Shown here: in pieces, positions 23,647 to 31,926 of the stretch | How positions within the stretch are numbered: position 1 is the first letter of the stretch | Layout: the number at the start of each line of letters is the position of its first letter | From: a virus | Strand: one strand, 5' to 3' | Length of the DNA: 37,767 nt | IMG/VR virus record: IMGVR_UViG_3300032304_001866 | Location: 1 to 37,767 of that record | The notes under the pieces: model-generated | Told to the model about the DNA's origin: nothing | Seen by the model: only the letters and a program-made list of their open reading frames with translations | Databases searched by the model: none | Position numbers and translations under genes: made by a program

Positions 23647-24125
23647 TGAAAATGCTCAATAAAAGTGGTGTCAAGAAGTTAAATGATTATATCAATATAA
23701 CTTATGGGAAAGTATTTGAAGCTCATGATGATGTATTAGTTGGTCCAAAATCTGATGAAGTTTTTGAAGATTTGAAGAAACATGGTATTATAATTGAAGA
23801 AGTTGTAAAATCTGAATCTAATAGTGGTCTATATAGAGTGATGGTTGAAGATATGCCTACTCCTACTGTTCCTGAACCTGTAGTTGCCAAAGCTTCTCAA
23901 GTTGATGCTGTTGACGCTACTGGTGATAAAGAAGATGTTGAAAAAGTTAAAAATTTAGCTAAACAGTTAATGCCATATTTTGCTCCACATTTTGCTACTA
24001 AATCTGAAATAAATGACGCTTTAAATGTTTTGCGTACTCAATTAATAGATCCAGAAGAGCTTACTAAATTATTTAAAGATATATCTGTTAAGGTAAAGCA
24101 GACTCAGGGTAAGATGGCTAAATAA
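23646..24125 (+). CDS. hypothetical protein with C-terminal coiled coil, 159 aa
   Basis: The N-terminal 60 residues form a small alpha/beta region (SGVKKLNDYINITYGKVFEA). A Pro/Val/Ala linker follows (PTPTVPEPVVAKA), then a helical tail (KNLAKQLMPYFAPHF, LTKLFKDISVKVKQTQ). It overlaps both neighbours by one base, so it is in the same operon. Function unknown; a structural or chaperone role is plausible. Confidence 0.6.
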   Translation: MKMLNKSGVKKLNDYINITYGKVFEAHDDVLVGPKSDEVFEDLKKHGIIIEEVVKSESNSGLYRVMVEDMPTPTVPEPVVAKASQVDAVDATGDKEDVEKVKNLAKQLMPYFAPHFATKSEINDALNVLRTQLIDPEELTKLFKDISVKVKQTQGKMAK

Positions 24126-24373
24126 TGAAGTTAAGTAGTCTAAATAATGGAAATGTTGGAGGTTTAAAAAGGACTAATCCAGAGTTGGGAACTCCAACAT
24201 CTAATAGTATGATTTCTAGAAATAAAATGGAAGATGATACTGAAAATGATATTTCTACAGCAGACCAAGCTTTAAAAACTCAAGAAATAATGGACACTCA
24301 GAAGATTAGTGCTCCCAATAGAAATGTTGCTGATATAAGAAGACCACCAAATATTAATAATATACCAGCTTAA
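24125..24373 (+). CDS. hypothetical disordered protein, 82 aa
   Basis: The product is rich in Asn, Asp, Pro and Thr, with no predicted fold beyond a short helix (TADQALKTQEIMDTQK). It starts at an overlapping ATG (TAATG) and ends 41 bases before the sigma-like gene. It may be a small virion or linker protein. No recognised motif. Confidence 0.55.
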   Translation: MKLSSLNNGNVGGLKRTNPELGTPTSNSMISRNKMEDDTENDISTADQALKTQEIMDTQKISAPNRNVADIRRPPNINNIPA

Positions 24374-24414
24374 TACCCAACATCAAATTTAAACAAGCAT
24401 CAGGAGATATTAAA

Positions 24415-26028
24415 ATGGAATTAATCGAACGCCTTAAAGTTATCCTGGAAGCTCCAGGAGATGACGAAGATATTGATCAGACAATCGATTCAGAACCAGA
24501 AATTGATACTGGTGAAGATGCTGATGTACAGGTAGATGATGATGCTGAAAAAGCAGCTTCTGAAGGAGAATCTGAAGCTGAACAATTGGTTGACAAAGAG
24601 AAGGGTTTAACTGACTGGACTGGTATTGCTAACCCTCTCCCTGGCAAGACTCTTACAAATCTTAAGGGTGTTAAAAAGCCACTTGAAAATGGCTGGACTA
24701 CTGAGGAAGTTATTTCCGCTCTTAAGCCAACTATCATCCATTTCGCCAAGAAGTATTCTACCCCCACTTTTAGTGTTGAAGAGGGAATTGCTGAATGCAT
24801 GACTGGCGTTCTGACTGCGATGAAGAATGATAAGGGCATAGCCCCATTCACATCTCACGTCTTCCGTTATCTGTCAACTTCAGTGCAGAGAGGTGCTGGT
24901 AAAGCATCAAACGTTTCTGGCGTCCCTCAGACGAAGGGTGGAAAATATGACCACCTTGCGGCTTCACGTGCTGCAGTAAGTGCTGATGCTCCAATGCCTG
25001 GAGAGGCTGAAGAGACTTATTCAAGTCAGATTTCAAGCCACTACGACAATGCTGCCGATGCAGCCAGCAGACAGAAATCAATGCCTAAATTGATAGGGCA
25101 TTTCCTTAATGCTCCATCTGTTGGACTTACTGAGCCAGAGAAACTTGTGTTAATGGCTACTTATGGAATCAAGAAAGACGGCAGCACTGGAGAACCAAAA
25201 ACCAGTAAAGAACTGGCCGACGCTCTCAAGGTGTCTGTTGTTAGAATTAGTCAAATAAGAACAACAGCAGTTGCTAAAATTCAGGAATATGTTAAGGCTC
25301 GTAGATTTGACAGTCCAGATAAGGCTGCTCAGACTCTCGGACTTGAAGAATCTAAGTTGCTGGCTATTGCTGAGTCATTTATCAGAATTATTAAAGAGAC
25401 AATGCAAATTGAACTTGAAATGTTTGCTGGCAAGCAGATTGTTGAGGTTAAGTCAAATTACCGTGGAACCTCTGAATCAATTATGGTTCACGTTAATTCA
25501 GACACGTATGAAGTTGAAAGCGTGGTGAATGAAGAAAATGAGAGCGTTCTTGGATACATACCGCAGAATTTAATAGACGATGCTGTTGAGACTGCCAAGG
25601 CCAAGACAACTAAGCAATATTTCTCTGAGATGGTAAACAATGTGATAGGGATGCAGTCTCAGCCTGTCTTTGCCACTATCAATAATGGTTTGTCTAAACC
25701 AGTATCTAGCGGAATGGATGGACGTGCTCTTAAGCCGGGAACCTACCGTGCTGAGATTAACGCTCCTTACAAGGACGGTAACGGCAATACCACATACAGA
25801 ATTACTTTCGAAATATATGGTCAGAACCTGGAAGAGACTGCGATTAGTAGAATAGATGATGTTGATACTGGTGCAAATGATGTAAGCCCAGATGATGTCA
25901 ACATGGAAGTAATTGATATGCTTTTGGATCAGACAATCAGAAAAGGTGATATAGAACCAATTGGAACGATGGATGATGAAGTCGATCCAAGAGATGGCGA
26001 CTATCCGATCAATCATCCAGCGGGATGA
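24415..26028 (+). CDS. sigma-70-like protein with long C-terminal extension, 537 aa
   Basis: Residues about 237-295 match sigma region 4. LTEPEKLVLMATYGI is followed by TSKELADALKVSVVRISQIR and AVAKIQEYV, a helix-turn-helix of the kind that reads a -35 element. Residues about 88-165 resemble region 2. SVEEGIAECMTGVLTAMKND corresponds to the segment ending in F-x-P-x-x-G, and APFTSHVFRYLSTSVQRG to the FSTYAxxxIRxAIxR core. The first 70 residues are acidic and disordered. Residues 300-537 are of unknown type and beta-rich. The ATG has a strong AGGAG site (24401-24405). It may direct host polymerase to phage promoters or be carried in the virion. Confidence 0.65.
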   Translation: MELIERLKVILEAPGDDEDIDQTIDSEPEIDTGEDADVQVDDDAEKAASEGESEAEQLVDKEKGLTDWTGIANPLPGKTLTNLKGVKKPLENGWTTEEVISALKPTIIHFAKKYSTPTFSVEEGIAECMTGVLTAMKNDKGIAPFTSHVFRYLSTSVQRGAGKASNVSGVPQTKGGKYDHLAASRAAVSADAPMPGEAEETYSSQISSHYDNAADAASRQKSMPKLIGHFLNAPSVGLTEPEKLVLMATYGIKKDGSTGEPKTSKELADALKVSVVRISQIRTTAVAKIQEYVKARRFDSPDKAAQTLGLEESKLLAIAESFIRIIKETMQIELEMFAGKQIVEVKSNYRGTSESIMVHVNSDTYEVESVVNEENESVLGYIPQNLIDDAVETAKAKTTKQYFSEMVNNVIGMQSQPVFATINNGLSKPVSSGMDGRALKPGTYRAEINAPYKDGNGNTTYRITFEIYGQNLEETAISRIDDVDTGANDVSPDDVNMEVIDMLLDQTIRKGDIEPIGTMDDEVDPRDGDYPINHPAG

Positions 26029-26042
26029 TGTATTTTATTTAA

Positions 26043-27980
26043 GTGTTAATAACTTTACTAGATAATCATAAAATTCAGCTGTCCCAAGTATTTCCTCAAC
26101 AAGAGGAAGTGTTTAGCAAGCATTTTAGTGTTCGTGATCCAAAAGCGGTATATTCAAGATCAGCTGTAAGAGGTGGTGGCGGTTGGGATGGTGTCTGGCG
26201 TAAGTATAACAAGAATACTCAGACTTTAAGACGGCCATTTTTAAGTGAACTTATTGATCTGTGTAAAGCTAATAATTTTCCATATGAGATAATTGATGGT
26301 AGAGATAAGTCTAAATTTCCAAGACCATCAGCCGGATCATTTGATAATTCATTGATTGATGGTATCACTTTACGTGATAACCAAATGGATGCGCTTAATG
26401 CTGTTTCTATATCAAATGATGCAGAGAAAGATTTAATTTCAGAAGTTGGGATGATGCACCATGTGACAGGTGCTGGTAAGACTGAAGTAATGGCTGGTAT
26501 CATCAAATTGTTCAGATGTCCGACTGTAATAATAACAGAACAGGTAGTAGTTCTTGACCAGATAATGGCAAGAATAGTATTAAGAAATGTTGTTCATAAT
26601 AATGATATAGGTCTATTCACTTCTGGTTTTACACCAGACAACAACTTAGTGATTATTGGATCAGTACAAGCACTTCAAACCCCAAAGAAGCCACTGTGGG
26701 CTGAGTTCAATGTTAAGTTGAGTACAATTGAATCAGATTTTAAAAAGATAATATTATCTGATTATGATAAAGCAATTAAATTGATTGGTAAAGAAAACGC
26801 TGAATATTGGTTTATATCAATACTAGTTGATAAATTTAAAGATAAATTTATTAAGGATAAGTCAATATTTAAAAACTATGTTAGTTGGGAAAAAGATGAA
26901 CATTGGGATGATTTTGATTTTATCGGAATAATTCGTGATAATAGTGCTCTTATTGATATGATTAAAGATGAAGAAGTTGAATTGTTTAAGTCATTTAGTG
27001 ATAAAATTAATAAAGATGAATATGTAGGATGTGTAACTAAGGCTGTACAAATATTTCATCCATTGATGAAGGCTAAATATTTTGAAGCTGCTATAAAAGG
27101 TTATCACTCAAGATTTGAAAAATCTCAAGTTCTTCAAAAACTTGTTAGTAAGTGTGAATTATTGATGGTGGATGAAGCTGATAGAGGATCATCTAAATAT
27201 TACGAGCCATTATTTAATACGTGGTTTAATGGCAGATATGTTTATGGGTTTAGTGGTACCCCATATGATAGAAGTAAACCAGTTGAGAATATGATTATTA
27301 GGGAACGTTTTGGATCTATTTTGTCTGTTGCTAATAGAAAAGACATGACTGCGATAGGTGCTATTCAACCTATTAAATATTACATGATTCAGCATGGTAA
27401 AGAGGATCATCTTGATAAGACTGCTTTTGATATTGCTGAAAAGAGAGAAATTATCAATAATGATGAATTTCACCAGAAAGTAAAAAAGATCACGACTTCT
27501 TTTTCAACTGAGAAATTCTTAATATTAATTGATACTGCTGCAGTTGAAGAATTGGGAGATATTTTAGAAAGTAAGATTGAGGGATCTGTATTTATATCTG
27601 GTACAAAATCTCGTTCTAAACGTAATTCTTCATTGAAGGCATTTGAAGAAGGTAAGCTAAGGATTCTTATAGGTAGTAAGATATTGAAACGCGGACTTGA
27701 TTTATCTGGTGGTGCTGACAATGTTATAGTTATAGGTGCTGGTAAAATGGAATCAAATTTTGACCAAATAATCGGAAGAGCGGTAAGAAAAACAAAAAGA
27801 GGTTGGAGTAGAGTATTTGGATTTTATATGACTGGAAATAGTTATTTATTAACTCATTCAAGAAGACAGCTTAAATTCATAGTTGGATTGAAGGAGTATC
27901 CGGTTACTATGATTTATGGTAATAAACAAGTATCTGGAGAAAAATTCTTGAGTAAGAGATATAATATCAGAACGTGTTAA
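26043..27980 (+). CDS. UvsW-like SF2 DNA/RNA helicase, 645 aa
   Basis: SF2 helicase motifs are in order: HHVTGAGKTEV (motif I, about residues 139-149), LLMVDEADRG (II, about 373-382), YGFSGTP (III, about 401-407), a domain-2 segment ILIGSKILKRGLDLSGGADN (IV-V region) and QIIGRAVRKTKRG (VI, about 575-587). Overall length and layout match T4 UvsW (587 residues), which unwinds branched DNA and origin R-loops and promotes the switch to recombination-dependent replication. An insertion of about 150 residues lies between motifs I and II. The GTG start has no clear ribosome site and follows the upstream stop by 14 bases. Confidence 0.8.
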   Translation: MLITLLDNHKIQLSQVFPQQEEVFSKHFSVRDPKAVYSRSAVRGGGGWDGVWRKYNKNTQTLRRPFLSELIDLCKANNFPYEIIDGRDKSKFPRPSAGSFDNSLIDGITLRDNQMDALNAVSISNDAEKDLISEVGMMHHVTGAGKTEVMAGIIKLFRCPTVIITEQVVVLDQIMARIVLRNVVHNNDIGLFTSGFTPDNNLVIIGSVQALQTPKKPLWAEFNVKLSTIESDFKKIILSDYDKAIKLIGKENAEYWFISILVDKFKDKFIKDKSIFKNYVSWEKDEHWDDFDFIGIIRDNSALIDMIKDEEVELFKSFSDKINKDEYVGCVTKAVQIFHPLMKAKYFEAAIKGYHSRFEKSQVLQKLVSKCELLMVDEADRGSSKYYEPLFNTWFNGRYVYGFSGTPYDRSKPVENMIIRERFGSILSVANRKDMTAIGAIQPIKYYMIQHGKEDHLDKTAFDIAEKREIINNDEFHQKVKKITTSFSTEKFLILIDTAAVEELGDILESKIEGSVFISGTKSRSKRNSSLKAFEEGKLRILIGSKILKRGLDLSGGADNVIVIGAGKMESNFDQIIGRAVRKTKRGWSRVFGFYMTGNSYLLTHSRRQLKFIVGLKEYPVTMIYGNKQVSGEKFLSKRYNIRTC

Positions 27981-28039
27981 CCGATATATTTTCTTTAATT
28001 AATATGATGTAAAATTATGTATTGATAGTAAATAAATTT

Positions 28040-28804
28040 ATGCTCCCCTTAGACAACGCACCTAAGGAGACTATTTCTCCTACAGCAGTAACACCAGAAG
28101 TAAAAGTAAAACCAAAAAATCATTATTTTGATAATGACTTGGTTCAAGAAATTTTAAAGAGGTACGTTGCTCGCGGGTGTGTTGATATTGAGTTGCGTGA
28201 TGAGATAATGCATCATTCTGAAGAATTGATAAGACAAGTAATCAGAGCGCACAACTTCGAACATATCTTTCCAAATAGAGATGCGTCATCAGCAACTGAA
28301 TTGTTCCAAGTTGCTTATTGTCAAATAGAAAAAGTTCTTTATAAATATGACCCTCAACCGGGATCGCCAAAATTATTTAATTTATGGTCCCAAGTCGCAA
28401 AAACACGAATCCTGGCATATTTGAAAAAAGAGAAGAGAGATAAAAAGAACGTAGTCAGCTACAAAGATTTCTTAAGCAGAAAGCACAAAACCAAGTTAAA
28501 AGGATCGACAGACATAGATTTGTGGCTTAAAGAAGCCAGAGAAATGATGGATTATAATGAAGACTTCCTTGAAATATTAAAATCATTAGAAGAGATCTGG
28601 TACAATGATGAAAAGCCATATGATGGTTTAATCTCAAAACTGGAAAAAGCTAGCAGTAAGAATAGAAATATAATAAGCCACTTTTTCAAGACATTAAGAA
28701 TTAGAAGAGATGAGTTTACGGTTAATCTAATGGAAACTAAAGATCATAAAGAAGTTGATTTGGGTGATTCAGAAGACTTTTTCTATGTTGATCAAGATCA
28801 ATAA
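28040..28804 (+). CDS. gp55-like late sigma factor, 254 aa
   Basis: I choose ATG 28040 (MLPLDNAPKE); a TTG at 28022 is in frame. The central part resembles the single region 2 of T4 gp55 (185 residues). SSATELFQVAYCQIEKVLYK is followed by YDPQPGSPKLFNLWSQVAKT and RILAYLKKEKRDKKN (about residues 83-137), equivalent to the IKGLHNFDETK...[20 protein letters not shown] run of gp55. A helical acidic C-terminal part may contact a sliding clamp or coactivator. It would recognise a short -10 type late promoter. It follows the UvsW-like gene and precedes the terminase genes. Confidence 0.65.
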   Translation: MLPLDNAPKETISPTAVTPEVKVKPKNHYFDNDLVQEILKRYVARGCVDIELRDEIMHHSEELIRQVIRAHNFEHIFPNRDASSATELFQVAYCQIEKVLYKYDPQPGSPKLFNLWSQVAKTRILAYLKKEKRDKKNVVSYKDFLSRKHKTKLKGSTDIDLWLKEAREMMDYNEDFLEILKSLEEIWYNDEKPYDGLISKLEKASSKNRNIISHFFKTLRIRRDEFTVNLMETKDHKEVDLGDSEDFFYVDQDQ

Positions 28805-28812
28805 AATATAGT
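28803..28812 (+). promoter_or_regulatory. candidate late promoter motif AAAATATAGT
   Basis: A weaker copy of the AT motif lies immediately before the ATG of the gene at 28815 and overlaps the stop of the gp55-like gene. Confidence 0.25.
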
Positions 28813-28814
28813 TT

Positions 28815-29405
28815 ATGGCCATTCCAAAGTCAGTTCGTGAGCGAATTCATCGCAAGACTAGGGGTAAAAAAGTAACCCCAGGTGGTATAGATTTACCTGG
28901 AAGAATAGCTGTTAAAAAGACTGCTGATAATGATCCAGGAACTAGTGATCTGGACGAAAAGAAATTCGCTGAAGATCTGGTTAAATTCTACAAAGGTGGT
29001 GAACCAATAATTGATGAAGATGTGATTGAATTCATAGATCTGTTAATAGATGAATCTATAGGTATGGAAGGTAAGCATCCATTAAAGGTAGAACGCCTTA
29101 GTGAGATGAAAGAAATAATCAAGAGTAAACTGGTAAAAGAATCTGAAGATAAACCAGAAATAGAGTTAATTTTCAAGATAACCACAAAAGATCAATCTAC
29201 TGCTCAGGGTATTAAAGACCTGATCTATGCTTTGTCTAAACTTGGCGGGGCTGGATGCAGTAGAGAAGTGAAGTTATATTTCGATGGTGATGGACATAAT
29301 AGATTTAAAATTTCTGAATTTTCGGCAACTGGTGTTGAATTGGCCGACAATAATGATAAATGCGATATGGATAAAGATATAATTGATATTGGATCATTTG
29401 GTTAA
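28815..29405 (+). CDS. hypothetical protein between sigma and terminase genes, 196 aa
   Basis: The N-terminus is basic (KSVRERIHRKTRGKKVTPGG), the middle helical and acidic (EDVIEFIDLLIDESIGMEG), and the C-terminus alpha/beta (SREVKLYFDGDGHNRFKISE). The last 80 residues could form a small ferredoxin-like domain. I know no matching family. Position next to a gp55-like factor leaves open a transcription coactivator role (the gp33 function in T4), but the length and sequence give no direct support. Confidence 0.55.
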   Translation: MAIPKSVRERIHRKTRGKKVTPGGIDLPGRIAVKKTADNDPGTSDLDEKKFAEDLVKFYKGGEPIIDEDVIEFIDLLIDESIGMEGKHPLKVERLSEMKEIIKSKLVKESEDKPEIELIFKITTKDQSTAQGIKDLIYALSKLGGAGCSREVKLYFDGDGHNRFKISEFSATGVELADNNDKCDMDKDIIDIGSFG

Positions 29406-29409
29406 TTGG

Positions 29410-29418
29410 TATATAATA
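29410..29418 (+). promoter_or_regulatory. candidate motif TATATAATA before the small terminase gene
   Basis: The motif ends two bases before the ATG at 29420, in a 14-base gap with no Shine-Dalgarno site. As at 22795 and 37712 it is very close to the start codon. Confidence 0.3.
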
Positions 29419-29419
29419 T

Positions 29420-29986
29420 ATGGCAGAAGAAGAACTTGATCCTGATCTTCAGGTATTGATGAGCGAACTTGAAAAAGTTGAAGGGGAAGTTGTAGCATCA
29501 GTAAAAGAAGAACCTAAACCGGAGTCTAAGCCGGAAGAGCCTAAATTAGCTGAAGTGATATTGGAAGAACCTAAACTGGAAGAACCTAAAAAAGAACTTA
29601 AGATTTTAGAAACTGAGCAGCAGCCTAGCGAATTTGATTTAAAGAAAGCTCAAATTCAGAATAAATTGATAGGATTAATTGATGTTCATTGTGATAGTGC
29701 TGTAAAGATCATAGAAGACGTTGAAGCAGATAGAAATAAATGCGATGATGTTTATAATATATTGTTTGCAAAACTTCAAGCTAATGATTATCGTGCATCT
29801 GATACAATGGCTATAGTTGCAACTCTTCAGACTAAAGCTGATATAACTAAGACCAGAGCTAATATGATGGACTCTGTGGCTAAGTTATTGGCATCTCTTA
29901 AGAATAACAATACTGTTAATACAGGAGAAGGCGCTGGTTCTGGTGATCTTTCTCCAGAAGAAGTTAAAAAGTTGCTTGAAAGATGA
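29420..29986 (+). CDS. putative small terminase subunit (gp16-like), 188 aa
   Basis: The gene directly precedes and overlaps (ATGATT at 29983) the large terminase gene, the normal place for gp16. The N-terminal 75 residues are disordered, with repeated EEPK units. Residues about 80-160 are helical (DLKKAQIQNKLIGLIDVHCD, then TQTKAD-type helices), as in the central coiled coil of T4 gp16 (164 residues). No DNA-binding helix-turn-helix is obvious, which is also true of T4 gp16. Confidence 0.65.
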   Translation: MAEEELDPDLQVLMSELEKVEGEVVASVKEEPKPESKPEEPKLAEVILEEPKLEEPKKELKILETEQQPSEFDLKKAQIQNKLIGLIDVHCDSAVKIIEDVEADRNKCDDVYNILFAKLQANDYRASDTMAIVATLQTKADITKTRANMMDSVAKLLASLKNNNTVNTGEGAGSGDLSPEEVKKLLER

Positions 29987-31902
29987 TTACTAAAGAACAA
30001 AAGAAAGAGATTTTAAGGAGATGTAAAGAGTCGTTCATCTACTTCTGTACTAATTTTTGTAAAATTAAACATCCTAACGCTGGTATTATTCCTTTTAAAT
30101 TATTTAAATATCAGATAGAATCAGTAAGAGAATTCCAAGAGTCAGATAGAATAATTTATTTGAAATGCCGTCAGTCTGGCATTTCAACACTTAGTGGTGC
30201 ATACGCTCTGTGGATAGCGATGTTCCACCCGAATAAGAAGGTTCTGATTGTCAGTAAGAGAGATGAAGACGCTATTGCTTACCTCGATAGAAACATCAAA
30301 TTCGTTTACGAGAATCTTCCTTCAGAAATATTCCATAGCGTCTGGGGTGATCCACGTTCTGGGATGAATAGAAAATATGCTCCACCTAAATTGTGGAATG
30401 AGCATACTGTTGGATTCTTCCAAGGTTCAGAAATTAAATCTCTTACAAGTTCTAAAGACACTCTCCGTTCTAACACTGCTTCTTTGGTTATCATAGACGA
30501 AGCTGCATTCATCGCAGAAATGGAAGCGATGTGGCTTGCTGGTCAACCGACCTTGATGCACGGTGGTCGTGTTATAGTTATTAGTACAACTAACGGACGT
30601 GGTGGTTGGTATTATAACACAATTGAAGATGCTAAAGAAGGAAAGAACTCGTTTAAAGTAATAGAAATTCCTTGGAGTAAGATGGATTGGGTAATTGAAT
30701 TTACAGATGACGTTACCAAACGACCAGTTAGAATTGCTCCATGTGATGGAATAGTTGAATGTACTACTGAAGAAGATAAAGCTAAATTTGGTAAGTATAA
30801 GAGTCCATGGCTGGTAAAACAGTATAGAGAACTTCAAGAAAAGGGTGAATCTTGGAAGTTTAGACAAGAAATATTGATGGAATTCATTGGTGCAGGTAAC
30901 ACTGTTCTAGATAAAGATGCTATAACTAAAGTATCAGAAGAAGTGGATGAAACTTTTAAAATAGTTAGTAAGCCTGTAGCATATATCAACCCAAATCTTA
31001 ATGAACGTTATTATTTAGATTTCGCTAAGTGTTTGTGGATATGGAATATGCCTGTTAGAAGGCGTTCAGCTATAGTTGATGCCTCAAGTAGAATAATTAA
31101 GCCAGGTGATGGTGGACATAGATACGCAATAGGTGCCGACGTATCGACTGGTGAATCTACCGACTTTCACACTGCTCAAATAGTCGATGTAACTGATTCT
31201 GAGCAAGCTGCAGAAATACAAATCAAGTGTTCAATTGATGAATTTTCTAAGATGTTGGATTATCTTGGCAGGTTCTATAATGATGCTCTTCTGATAGTGG
31301 AACGTACTGGTATCGGTGAAGCTGTAATTCAAGATCTTAAAAACACATTATTCTATCCTAATCTGTTTTATAGAAGATTACCTAATGGTAAGAAGGATAA
31401 GAAACCTGGATTCCCAACTGGTGCAACAACCAAGGGCTATTTGGTTAAATCATTAACTGATAATATAGGTGTTGGTGATAAGGGTATTAAGTTTAAATCA
31501 TCTAGACTTGTTAGAGAATTAAACTGCTTTATTCACTTGGGTAATGGTAGAATAGGAAACGAATCTGGCGCTGGTAATAACGATGACTTGGTTATAGCCA
31601 CTGGCCTTTCATGCATGGGGATAGTCGAAGCGTTGCAGACCCCAGATGGTTTATTGCCGATGAGTTCTCAGAGTATGGATGGAATGGATGAGAGGATAGA
31701 TGTAACATTGGATGATATGATTCAGAAGGGTGGACATAATTTAATGTATCCGATAATGACAACTACGGAAACCACTGTTGAGAAGACAACAGAAGAGATG
31801 TTGATGCAGTTTACTACTCAACTTGGTGGTGTCACAATGGAGATGGTTGATAAAAAGAGGGCATTGCTTCCAACTAGAAATAAGAAGCAATACTTCAATT
31901 AG
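29983..31902 (+). CDS. large terminase subunit (gp17-like), 639 aa
   Basis: The ATPase domain has LKCRQSGISTLSG (about residues 58-70) in the Walker A position and SLVIIDEAAF (about 167-176) as Walker B with the catalytic Glu. The nuclease domain has IGADVSTGESTDFHTA (about 383-398), LLIVERTGIGEAV and NNDDLVIATGLS (about 530-542), which supply the acidic metal ligands of the RNase H-like fold. T4 gp17 is 610 residues. The protein pumps DNA into the prohead and cuts it. The Walker A lacks the usual lysine before Thr/Ser (GIST instead of GKT). Confidence 0.93.
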   Translation: MITKEQKKEILRRCKESFIYFCTNFCKIKHPNAGIIPFKLFKYQIESVREFQESDRIIYLKCRQSGISTLSGAYALWIAMFHPNKKVLIVSKRDEDAIAYLDRNIKFVYENLPSEIFHSVWGDPRSGMNRKYAPPKLWNEHTVGFFQGSEIKSLTSSKDTLRSNTASLVIIDEAAFIAEMEAMWLAGQPTLMHGGRVIVISTTNGRGGWYYNTIEDAKEGKNSFKVIEIPWSKMDWVIEFTDDVTKRPVRIAPCDGIVECTTEEDKAKFGKYKSPWLVKQYRELQEKGESWKFRQEILMEFIGAGNTVLDKDAITKVSEEVDETFKIVSKPVAYINPNLNERYYLDFAKCLWIWNMPVRRRSAIVDASSRIIKPGDGGHRYAIGADVSTGESTDFHTAQIVDVTDSEQAAEIQIKCSIDEFSKMLDYLGRFYNDALLIVERTGIGEAVIQDLKNTLFYPNLFYRRLPNGKKDKKPGFPTGATTKGYLVKSLTDNIGVGDKGIKFKSSRLVRELNCFIHLGNGRIGNESGAGNNDDLVIATGLSCMGIVEALQTPDGLLPMSSQSMDGMDERIDVTLDDMIQKGGHNLMYPIMTTTETTVEKTTEEMLMQFTTQLGGVTMEMVDKKRALLPTRNKKQYFN

Positions 31903-31913
31903 AAGTAATCTAA

Positions 31914-31925
31914 GTAAATATAAAG
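31914..31925 (+). promoter_or_regulatory. candidate late promoter motif GTAAATATAAAG before the portal gene
   Basis: The motif ends one base before the ATG at 31927 in a 24-base gap. TAAATATAA resembles the motif at 6557. No Shine-Dalgarno site is present. Confidence 0.3.
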
Positions 31926-31926
31926 C

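Noticed and set aside
28815-29405. gp33-like late transcription coactivator
   Set aside because: Suggested only by the neighbouring gp55-like gene; length (196 against 112 residues) and sequence do not support it.
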